A stretch of DNA of 62,053 nucleotides from Rhizopus sp. PT2906. Lineage: Eukaryota; Mucoromycota; Mucoromycetes; Mucorales; Rhizopodaceae. The translations under genes were made by a program, and so were the position numbers. Location: contig JAMYHX010000238.1 in the NCBI GenBank assembly GCA_025529335.1, positions 1 to 62,053 of the forward strand, written 5' to 3'. Position 1 is the first letter of the stretch. The number at the start of each line of letters is the position of its first letter. The notes beneath the pieces are model-generated. The model saw only the letters and a program-made list of their open reading frames with translations, searched no databases and had not been told where the DNA came from. Below are positions 21,690 through 31,300 of the stretch, in pieces.

Positions 21690-24600
21690 ATGTCGTTAGC
21701 AGGTTATTTCTTTGGTAATGTTGACGAACAAGGAAGGCTTGAGAGTGATCTTGACGATGTAAATAAGGTCATTTAATTTATGCTTCTTGTACTGAATTCA
21801 TTTTAGGAACTTAGAGAAACACTTTCAAGCGTCGACGCTGGTGTCATTTCAAAAATATTTAGCGACGATACATTTGGTTTAGAACATGCACAAGCAGTTG
21901 ACGAAGATGAAGAAGAAGAGACTGTGATAAGATCTTCAATTCCTACAGTTCATTCTTCAGACGCTGTTGATTATTCAGATTTTAATGAAGCTGTGCCAGA
22001 CGATCCAATGTTTTCCGAAAAATATTTCAGAAAAGGCATGGGTGTCGTTCAAAAGAACTTACCTCGGTCACGACTATCTCTCGTAACTGAAAACTATGAC
22101 GATGAAGAAGAAAGTGAAGTAGAGGAACAGCAAAAGATAAAAGTAGAACAAGAATTACCCACACTTTATACAGAGGACCAAAAGCAAAGACAGATTGATG
22201 TGAAGCAGCTGTTTCCTGGTTTCGAACAAGGAAAAATATTAAAGTTTTCAGAGCTATTCATGACTCGAATACAGAGACCTCCTAAGCTACAGTCAAATAA
22301 ACGAGGTATAGAAGATATAGTTTGTTTCTAGATCCATTTTTATTCACTATTTATTTAGTCATCTATGGTGATGGATATGAATATGAAGTAGAGCGCGATG
22401 ATCGATCAGTATTTATGAGAGCAAGTAAATGGGATCGCCTAAAACTGGAACAGGCCAAACAACCGATCAAACGTAGAAGGATTGAACCAACCGATGAAGA
22501 CGAAGCGAGCAGCAGTAATGAAAGTGAAAATGAATATATGGAAGACTTCCCTGATAGGCCTGATATTGCAGAGATACCTACAGCGACTTTAGATAACAAC
22601 AAAACATTTCATTCAATCATGCTCGAAAGATGGGAGGAAGACATTATTTGGGATAAGGAAGACGAAGACATGATGTAAGCTGAGTTGTCATGTCTATCTT
22701 TATGGAACTAACATTCTATCTAGTGATGACGCTCAGGCAACCGTTGTCAATAAACACTTAAACATGCAACTAGAGGAAGGAGACTGGCTACAGGCCATTA
22801 TTTGGGATAGAGAACGACCATCAAACGAGATAATGAAGATAACATTAGATTTGAATGATCCAAATATGCTATTTGATGTAGAAGAAGTAGAAGCAACCAA
22901 AGAATTATTGATTCAACCAAAGCACGTGAAGAAGGGTAGAAAGCCTATACCAAAGCCTTTGCCAAAGATTCAAATATACCACACTGAAATTGAACCACAC
23001 AACAAATTACCTTTGAATCGCTTCAATCTGTCGAATGATAAACACTATGAGACACATCTCGCAGGAAGACTTGTCCGTGTACGTCAAACATTTGGTCAAT
23101 TAGTTGTACAGCATGCCTTACCAGCATTAAAACTGCATCCTGCACTGTACAAGTCAAAACTTTCAAAAGCAGAATTGCGATCTTTCCACAGACCACTTAT
23201 CCAGCTGCCGACCAACACCGACATTCACTTTTCTCGAGTCAAGGCTAGCAAGAAAAAGAGAAGGGACAAAAAGAAGGGCTACATCGATGTTATGCGAAGC
23301 ACAAAAGACCTGACACTCAAGGATAGTACCCCGTTTGTCCTCATGGAATATTCTGAAGAACATCCTCCTATCATTTCAAATATGGGCATGGGTACCTTGG
23401 TTGTAAACTACTATCGAAAGACAGAGCCAAAGGACGAGCATGTGCCCAATCTTGATATTGGAGAACCATTTGTTCTTGACATCGGAGACACGTCACCCTT
23501 TATGAACTTTGGTAATGTTGAACCTGGCCAGACAATACCAGTCTATTATAACAACTTGATTCGTGCGCCATTGTTTCGACATGAAGTCAAGCACACTGAC
23601 TTTTTGCTTATCAAGAGTACCTATAAGGGACAGACCAAATACTATCTTCGTGAAATTCCTGCCATCTTTACGATTGGACAATCCTATCCTGTACAAGAAG
23701 TTCCTGGTCCACACTCACGAAAGGTGACAACGATCATCAAGAACAGATTGCAAGTGGTTGCCTATCGATTGATCAAGCGAAACCCTTTACACCGACTGAA
23801 GATGGGCAAGCTCGCACAAAAATTCCCAGAGTACTCGGATATACAGATCAGACAGAGACTTAAGGAATTTTTGGAGTTTCACAGAAGAAATAAAGACGGT
23901 GGCGGAGGGTACTGGAAGACCCGCGGAGGGGCTGATCCACCTGATGAAGAAGAACTTCGTAAGATGGTGACACCTGAAATGATTTGTTTGTATGAGAGTA
24001 TGCTGGTAGGTGAACGTCACTTGCAGGACCTTGGTTATGGCGATATGAATGACGAAGATGAAACGGGTGAAGGAGACTCAAATTTGGAAGTAGAGCAACA
24101 GCTAGCGCCTTGGTTCTCGACTCGAAACTTCATCAATGCTGCACAAGGAAAGGCTATGTTGAAGCTCTATGGTGCAGGTGACCCAACTGGCAGAGGTGAA
24201 GGTTTTAGTTTCATTCGTGTGTCAATGAAGGATATCTTCTTGCGTGCGGGTGAATCGGCAGAAGAAAAACTGGCTCAAATCAAGGCTAGGCCCAAGAGTG
24301 CACATAGATATAATGTCGCTGAACAGCAACAAATCTACAGGGAAGAAATCGCTCGTATCTGGAAGGCGCAGTTGGATTCTTTGAGCAATCCGGTTGAGCC
24401 TGAATTAACGGATCAAGAGGAGGAGGAAAGGGACACTGACCAAGTGTATAGCCCCTCAACGGTAAGTTATTACATTATATGCATATGCTGAACAGGTATT
24501 TATAAGTGTATATGTTTAGTCTGAGTATGATTGGCATCGTGGTGGACCATCGACACCCTCTTATCATCGCAGCAGATTCGATAGAGCGACCTCGGAACTT

Positions 24601-25231
24601 TATGATGATGAAGATGACGTGTCAGTGACAGGCAGTTTAAGCTCGAGCTATCACGTCAACAATCAAAACAAGTATTTGATCATCAGACGTTTGATTACAC
24701 AAAAGAATGGAGAAAAGACATGGCAACAAGAGGTTGTGCGTGATCCAGTTGTTATTAAGTCATACTTGAGACAAAGACAAATGATTGAAGAAGAAGCTAC
24801 AAGGTATGTCGACACAAAACAAGCCTGTTGACATGTACTAATATACATATAGTGCTGAAGGAATCGACCCTAATGATGATGATGAAAAGACTGCACGTAT
24901 GAAGAAACGTATTCAAGATCAATTGGCTAAACTGAAGCGTAATGCCGAAAGAAGAAGACAACGTCAATTGGCCAAACAGGCTGCTTTAGCAGAGAACCCT
25001 GTCCTGGGTCTTATCAGAGGAAAACGTGAAGGCGCGATGGTAAGTTTTAAGACTGACAATAAAAACTTTGTGGTCTAATACACTCTTTAGCGTCGCTGTG
25101 GTAACTGTGGCCAACTCGGACATATGAAAACCAATAAGAACTGTCCCAACTTTTATTTAATGAATGATCCAATACGTTCTCTAACAGAACTCCCAGCCAC
25201 TCTTCCCACTGATACTGATATAAGTAAATAA
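21690..25231 (+). CDS. TAF1: TFIID largest subunit TAF1
   Basis: Seven exons: 21690-21758 (or to 21767), 21807-22305, 22359-22674, 22724-24461, 24520-24803, 24853-25039, 25091-25231; 1077-1080 residues. The N-terminal TAND-like acidic region is followed by the TAF1 core (DUF3591): WEEDIIWDKED, GDWLQAIIWDRERPS, LVVNYYRKTEPKDEH, PLFRHEVKHTDFLLIKSTYKG and EVPGPHSRKVTTIIKNRLQ. A C-terminal zinc knuckle follows (CGNCGQLGHMKTNKNC). No bromodomains are present, as in other fungal TAF1. Exon 1 could end at gtaaat (21759) or at gtcatt (21768); both keep the frame and differ by three residues (VNK). TAF1 scaffolds TFIID on core promoters. Clear identification. Confidence 0.94.
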
Positions 25232-25665
25232 ATTACGAGTCCCATTAATAAAACAGTCAATGGCATGAAATAATTTCACTTGCAAAATAACAAATATTCA
25301 AAGTATTAAATATTTATTGTTGTTAAAAACAATCAGTACAAGTTAATAAATTATCAAAGAAGACTTACCTTTCAAAAAGTATTACTGTCATCGACAGCAA
25401 GCCAATCTTCGTTTGCCTTAAAGAAAGAAGCGGCATTCGCTTTAAATTTACTTTCCTTGTCCTTCATATCATGTTTTATGAACATCCTCTAGTATATAAT
25501 TCTGCTCCTTAAGTTCACTTACTGGTCTCGTTAAGGCATTTATATAATGCATCGTTTTACCTGATTTTAGCTATGTTTATATCTACGTGAAAAGAAGAAT
25601 AAATAAAAAACGTGCCGTTACTTCAGCAATATATGAATACAATTTTTTCTTTTTTAAATAATAAT
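25232..25665. other. AT-rich spacer with a possible short minus-strand ORF
   Basis: No confident gene. On the minus strand (about 25547-25390) two short coding-like pieces occur: MHYINALTRP, and after a gap KFKANAASFFKANEDWLAVD ending in a stop followed by a good donor site. The only intron that joins them in frame would be 34 nt, shorter than any other intron here, so the model is unsafe. No family recognised. Confidence 0.2.
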
Positions 25666-25689
25666 AAAAAAAAAAAAAAAAAAAAAAAA
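25666..25689 (+). repeat. A24 homopolymer
   Basis: Twenty-four consecutive A following an (aat)n stretch. On the minus strand this is a T-tract lying just beyond the decayed coding block 25700-26358. Confidence 0.8.
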
Positions 25690-25699
25690 TCAAGTCATT

Positions 25700-26358
25700 T
25701 TCTCATCGTTAAGAGAGGGAGCAGACGAGGAAGAGCTGCGAATGACGATAGCACTAGCAAGTCATTCCTTCAAGTAGTCAGTACCCATTTTTCTCTGTCT
25801 TTTGGCGCCCTCCTCTACGCCATTGACCTCAATGGTCACATTTACGACAGTACAGTCAATCTTTGTTATGTTATCAATTACTTGTACTCATTTACCTTCT
25901 TTGCTTACAAAGGGTTCAAGCAAGCCCAACACCTCCTTCCGCTCACACTTGCTCTCAACGAGCGTCTTGTCATTCCAATTTTTTAAAATGTATGACAAGA
26001 CAAAAGCATTTTTTCCTTCTTCTTGCACGTCTTCCTCTCTGACAGTATACCCGTTGGTGATACTTTTGAAGCAGTAACCGTCAACCCTGCTTTCGGTTTT
26101 CATTTCACATTGACCCAGCTTGAAACAGACGCTTTGCCTATGAAATTACATTTACATTTCACACAAGACACCATCCATAAGCTTACCTCTTGCTGAGTGC
26201 ACCATAGCTTCCATCATACCGACGTAGTATGTCTGCATCGTTATATTGTTCGGATTCTGCTCAACACTGACTTTTACCCTCATAGACCCTCCCTTATCGA
26301 TCGATATAAACGGCTTTCTGTTGATCGAAAAGTTAATTAACTCTGTTTTGATAATCAT
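25700..26358 (-). pseudogene. Unrecognised, probably decayed gene
   Basis: A minus-strand ATG at 26358 opens a 57-codon frame (MIIKTELINFSINRKPF ... YYVGMMEAMVHSARG) ending at a good donor (gtaagc). The next frame, 26127-25888, holds VCFKLGQCEMKTESRVDG and NAFVLSYILKNWNDKTLVES. A third piece, about 25850-25755, reads VNVTIEVNGVEEGAKRQRKM. The three pieces look coding but cannot be joined in phase with the visible acceptors, so the gene is probably frameshifted. No family recognised; a mobile-element origin is possible given the surroundings. Confidence 0.3.
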
Positions 26359-26383
26359 TTTTTAGTTAACAAAACAAAAGAAA

Positions 26384-27526
26384 CGACTACCAACGACTGT
26401 ATCTAGCTTATATGGAAGACTCTGAAGGTTGTGCATCCTTTATTTGGCCAATAAGATAAGATTGAATCACTGTAACTGAAATTACAAAAAGGGGTAGGCA
26501 TATTTCTTTATTAAAGTGCGATATTGATATGAATCGGTGAACGCAAAATTTGACTTTGAAAACAAAAAGGTGAACAAAAAAGGAGTATTGATTATTCTTT
26601 GTTAAACAAGCTTTTATCTGAAGAAGGGCAGTACATGCGCTCAAATCAAAGAAGATTACATAATTGAGTATCAGTTGTTACTATGAAAAGCGCATTTGAA
26701 ATTCTTTGAAGGCTTAAAAGTAAAAGATGATATGTTTTGAGTCCACCAGAGAAGGTCTTTTCGGCTTATTGAGGACAGTTATTTGAAAGCTCCAATACTT
26801 CATGAATCATGATGTGGCCTAAAAGCATTGTAATAACATCTATTAGTTAGGAATGAACGATGAGTAAACGATAATTTCCAACATCACTCTCACAACACTG
26901 CATTACAAATTATAAACGTGATGACACTCTCTTTTGTATACAGTAGTCATTCTGAGAATAAAGTGCATCTAGAAAACTTATAACCACATCCGAGATCGGA
27001 TTGTATATCACGGCAATTGTGGCAGGTACGGTACATAGTACATCTTTTTTACCAAGTCCAAAAAGGAATGTATTTATTTTATGATTGACCATGTAAAAAT
27101 AAGATTAAAAAGTACAGTAATGAAACTTTTTTATCTTTATCCTGTTGAAAGAGAGTAAAAACAGACAAAGAGAATAAGAAGAGACTGTGGGAGGGGATGA
27201 GTAGGAACAATCAAGATCACTTTGGGTATAATCATGATTATGCGTATAATGTATCTAAAAATCGCTTCAATCAAGGACAAGTACACCGAGCTCCTCTGTT
27301 CTTTTCACTTGACTAATCTGTACCATAAATACTCTTTTACATACTACTTTATATATGTATTCTTTCTTTCTCTCCTTTATCTATTACTTTAAAAACCCAA
27401 AATCACTTTGTGGTTGATCATATCAGCACCTTAGTAAAACTAATCTACAGCTTCATACAAAAAAGGAAGTGGATGTATGTGTATAAATATGTTGAGTTAA
27501 CGTTTTCCTTTTTCTTTATAGTTAAA
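26384..27526. other. Gene-free spacer
   Basis: AT-rich, with only short frames (for example 26910-27092 minus) that lack recognisable motifs. Nothing supported. Confidence 0.45.
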
Positions 27527-28117
27527 AATGCCTTTTAAAACAATTTTGGAAAATGTTACTGTAACAAGAAGTGTAAGCTTTAATGTTTACGACAATGGTG
27601 CCATTAGGGCAAAGGTTCAGTGTCCAACAACCTGGACAAGTTTATTTATGTGTCTCCTTTAACAGTGGCTTGATACTTCGATTGTTGGAGAATGTTGTAG
27701 AGGGTGGAGTTCTTTCGGTGTCCGGTAAGGAAATAAATATGCGTAGTAGCAGCAGTGCAAGCTAATTGTTAATAGACACCGGCAGAATCAGTGAAAAGAC
27801 AATATACGGACGGTATATGCGACAAAACATTGTTGATGTTGAGGAGGTTTACTGGGGTGATAAGAAGAAAACCATAAAAAAAGAAGTCGAAGACGGCAGC
27901 TTTGAGACTGAAGCATGTGCACCAGCACTGGCAGGACAATGATGCCGTTCGGCATTACGTGGGGCGCGAGGTTTGCCTCGAGAAGTTCAAGTCGTTGATG
28001 GCCGAAGCAGAAGTGGAGGTGGAAGACGTTGAGGAACCAGAGAAAGTAAAGAAGAAGGTCAAGAAAAAGAAGAGAAAGAAGATCCCGAAAGAGTTACCGT
28101 CTTTGCTTTCGGGGTGA
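27527..28117 (+). pseudogene. Unknown Lys-rich coding block, probably broken
   Basis: An ATG (27527) opens MPFKTILENVTVTRS; using a donor at gtaagc and the acceptor ccattag it continues GKGSVSNNLDKFIYVSP, then stops. A second frame, about 27777-28117, reads TPAESVKRQYTDGICDKTL, then one in-frame TAA (about 27877), and then LRLKHVHQHWQDNDAVRHYV, GREVCLEKFKSLMAEAEVEV and a Glu/Lys-rich tail KKKVKKKKRKKIPKELP before the stop. Bases 27890-28120 are clearly more GC-rich and less T-rich than their surroundings. Product unknown; the basic tail could bind nucleic acid. Foreign or mobile origin is inference only. Confidence 0.3.
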
Positions 28118-28795
28118 AGAAGAAGAAGAACGGTGATGCATCGATGATGCAGTAGCACTGTGTTGTCTGTGTTGTTGTGCTTGTCGTTTTTTGTTTTGTT
28201 TTTTGTTTTAGAAATAAATCAAAATGTAACGTATTGTGTTGCCTTGATAGACGTTATTTTTCTTATTTTGAATACGTTTCTTTACAAGTAAAAACGTACT
28301 CTTTAAGTAAACATCTATTCAACAAATCCTAGTGTATGTATTCTTGCAAATCAGTATCCAACAAAATACCAAAGTCTTTTCACGACTGCGTACGAGTTTT
28401 CAAAAATTATAATGTTTGAAAGTCCTCTACTGTATTCTCCCTTGGTAAATTAATGAAAAGGTGACAGTAACATATAACAGTCTCCATAAAGCTAACTGAG
28501 TAACTCTATACTTTTTTTTTTTTCACATTGAAAATACTCTTTGCCTATGTCTCTTCAATTACTACATTTACAATAGACTCTTGATGACGGAATACCTATC
28601 AGGATCACAAATGATATTCCATAATCAAGGATATTCCGTAATAAAGCCTATACATCGATAATCCAGGTGAATATCGCAGGAAATTTAAAGCGGCGGCTGT
28701 GAAGTCCTTCGAAAATGATATTCCAATATCGCGAATATTCCATATTGCTGTATTCCGTAATCGAGTGTTTACTGTATTTCATATAAAATAAGAGC
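28118..28795. repeat. Spacer with a cluster of ATATTCC/TATTCCG motifs
   Basis: Between about 28611 and 28775 the motif (g/a)atattcc or tattccg occurs at least five times, in contexts such as gatattccataatc, gatattccgtaata, gaatattccatatt and attccgtaatcgag. The block ends in gtgtttactg; read on the minus strand it starts cagtaaacactcgattacgg, similar in style to the ends of pogo/Tigger-type DNA transposons. A matching opposite end was not found with certainty. Confidence 0.4.
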
Positions 28796-29700
28796 CGTTT
28801 TAAATTTCTACCCTCCAAGCATCTAAGGCTGTTATGATTGACTGAGATTCTGTAAGAAGGAACTGTGCTATTACTGTTTGTTGGAGAAGCATCTGCATGT
28901 ACTTCTCGGCGTTGTTCTTATTTTCAGCTATTAAAGCTTGAACATCTGTTGATGAAGTAATGATTCTAGTCCATACAGCAGATGTTAACTGAAGCTTCTT
29001 GGCTTGTTCTTCTGGATATATATTCTCAACAATCCATAAAATAAAATAGCAAAGCTTTCAGCTCTTGAAAAGGTTCCATAGCAGCACGAGGGAGGAAATA
29101 GCTACCAGAGGTGGAGGAAATAACAGCGACTACGCGCTTAGCTTACTTAGGTGAGTTATTAAGATAACAACCTACCGTACAATCTTTGCCCCAACAAACC
29201 ATCCGTCTTTGTTGGTTATCAGAAACCATGTTGTCATTAATCAAGTTAATATACTACTACGATTGATGTGGGTAACTTCGAAGGAGTGAATCCCCGCTGT
29301 ATTAAGTGCCCTCTTGTACATCTTGTACTGTTTTTGATAGGTGATTTCTTCAAAGCAATTTTAGCCATTCAAGACAAGATGCCATACCATTTTTGCCGTG
29401 TCCAGATATTACAGTCGTTCCACTGCCAAATTGAAGATTTACTAAAAAAAAATCATTGGTTTTTGGAAGATAATTTCGTGGATTGTGAGCTACTTCTTTA
29501 TAGCAAAAGGGATCTGATTTTTCGTCTATAATATCCACAACTTCATTTGCATTCTCATCGTAAATATTCACCTTGCTGTCTTCTTTAAAAAAAACCTTGC
29601 TTTGGAAATCTTTTGAATTCCCGCATTTAGATGCTGCCAAAAATCATACCAACCAGCCCTCTTTTTCATACATTTGCTCAATATTTTGTGTTATATATTA
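28796..29700 (-). pseudogene. Decayed coding block of unknown family
   Basis: Several minus-strand pieces look coding. First is 29640-29350 (ENANEVVDIIDEKSDPFCYK, VAHNPRNYLPKTNDFF). Next is an ATG near 29229 (MVSDNQQRRMVCWGKDCT) ending at a possible donor. Then come MEPFQELKALLFYFMD near 29080 and, one frame shifted, about 29040-28815: VENIYPEEQAKKLQL, WTRIITSSTDVQALIAENKN and QQTVIAQFLLTESQSII. The last part is helical and Gln/Leu-rich. Stops and frame changes separate all pieces. The RRMVCWGKD start resembles, from memory, a lineage-expanded family in Mucorales whose members begin RRxVxWxxD, but I cannot confirm it. Confidence 0.3.
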
Positions 29701-30375
29701 TTATTCTATGCCTGTATTTTATTATATAAACATTACAGATAATACATATTATAAAGGCTTTTAATATTTGATTTTTATTACAAAAAAATGATGTTAACTA
29801 TTGTTGCTGTTGTTAGACTCTTTAATTACTGAACTTATCAAGAGGGGCATCTATTCAAATTTGATGGTTGAAATCAAAGCACATATTCCAGTATTCCTTG
29901 ATCTTCTAGTAGAAATACTAAAAAGAGAAAGCATGGCATAAGGATAGGACTTACAGCAGTTTCAAAGAGATTTGATGTTGAACTAAAAGTGTAACTCTCT
30001 CTTTTATAGCCTTTTGAAGCCTTGGTGCCTTGATTTTGTTAATTGCTATATTAAGAAAACAAGCCAGATCTCATCTTATTGGATAAGCCGTCTTCTAAAC
30101 GTTATGAGCTACAGGTGAGTCTTTGTAGGTTATTATTATTATTACTATTACTATAGTAATTTTTAAGGTATTTTTTGCTTTTAGGCTGACAGACTAAAAA
30201 ATACTTTTTCAACAAGTATTTTTTGAGTCAGAGTTGAGTCTGAAGGTACATATACTGCTGTTGTTAAAATAAAATCACTCAAAAGGGTGACAATCATCAT
30301 ATCGGAAGAAACTCCGTAATTGTTCTCTCTTTTCTCTCTCTTTTTCTCTCTTCATAATAGACTACGCAATTGTAG
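29701..30375. other. Spacer with one short coding-like frame
   Basis: About 29811-29940 (+) reads LDSLITELIKRGIYSNLMVE, AHIPVFLDLLVEILKRES then stop: 43 codons, helical, without a start. It may be another fragment of a decayed element. The last 80 bp before MOB1 are CT-rich (tctctcttttctctctc). Confidence 0.3.
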
Positions 30376-31203
30376 ATGAGTTTTCTTAATTTCAGGTATA
30401 AAGTAAAATGAGCAACTTTTTATTGTCCAACATGTTGACAAATGGTGTAGCTTAGGAAGCAAAAAGAAAAGCTTCAAAAAGAGTTCTTGTAGTAGCAATA
30501 TGATGATGATTGATTCCAAACCATTGTTTCTAACCCATCCATATGCAACAATTATGTTGGTAAAGGGTGATTTTAAAACGATCATTGAATTACCTAAATA
30601 CGTTGATATAAATGAATGGCTTGCATTTAACAGTAAAGTAACCACAATGACACACTGCTATTCATATTAATATATTATATAGCCTTTGAATTCTTTAATC
30701 ATCTAAATCTATTTTATGGATCTATTACTGATTTTTGTACACCACAGAGCTGTCCAACCATGTCAGCGGGGCCTGGGTAAGGCTTTTTGATTGTATATAT
30801 CTTTTTGTATATATACTAAATATTCTATAGAACAGAATATACATGGACAGATAACATGACCAACAAAAAGATTAAACTGTCAGCACCGCAATATATAGAT
30901 TATATGACGAGTCATATAGAGAGTATGATTGAAGACGAGAGATTATTTCCAACCAAATCAGGTCGAGAGTTCCCAGCAGACTTTGTTCAAATTGTAAAGA
31001 ACATATTTAAACAACTATTTAAGCTATTTGCACATATTTACCATCATCACTTTGATAAAATAATTTCACTACATGAAGAACCTCATTTCAACTCGTTATT
31101 CGCTCATTTCATATCTTTTGCCAGACAATTTGATCTACTCGAAAAGAAAGATATACAGCCTTTAAATGAACTAATCGAACTACATACCCAATGTAATCAT
31201 TAA
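30376..31203 (+). CDS. MOB1: MOB1-type kinase activator
   Basis: Four exons: 30376-30395, 30451-30632, 30683-30776, 30831-31203 (222 residues). The 20-nt first exon supplies MSFLNFS, joined to LGSKKKSFKKS. Family blocks follow: DINEWLAFNT-FEFFNHLNLFYGSITDFC, CPTMSAGPGTEYTW (Cys zinc ligands), SAPQYIDYMTSHIES, FPADFVQIVKNIFKQLFKLF, AHIYHHHFDKIISL (His zinc ligands) and PLNELIEL near the end. Mob1 binds and activates NDR/LATS-type kinases in the mitotic exit/septation and morphogenesis pathways. It lies 97 bp upstream of a MAPKKK gene in the same direction, but the two act in different kinase cascades. Confidence 0.93.
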
Positions 31204-31300
31204 TTGTTGCCCGAGTGACTTTAAAATATAAAAAATATTTATCCTCCCTCTTTTCATATGTATTCCCTTTTTTTTTCTTTATTTGTAAACTACACTTCAA

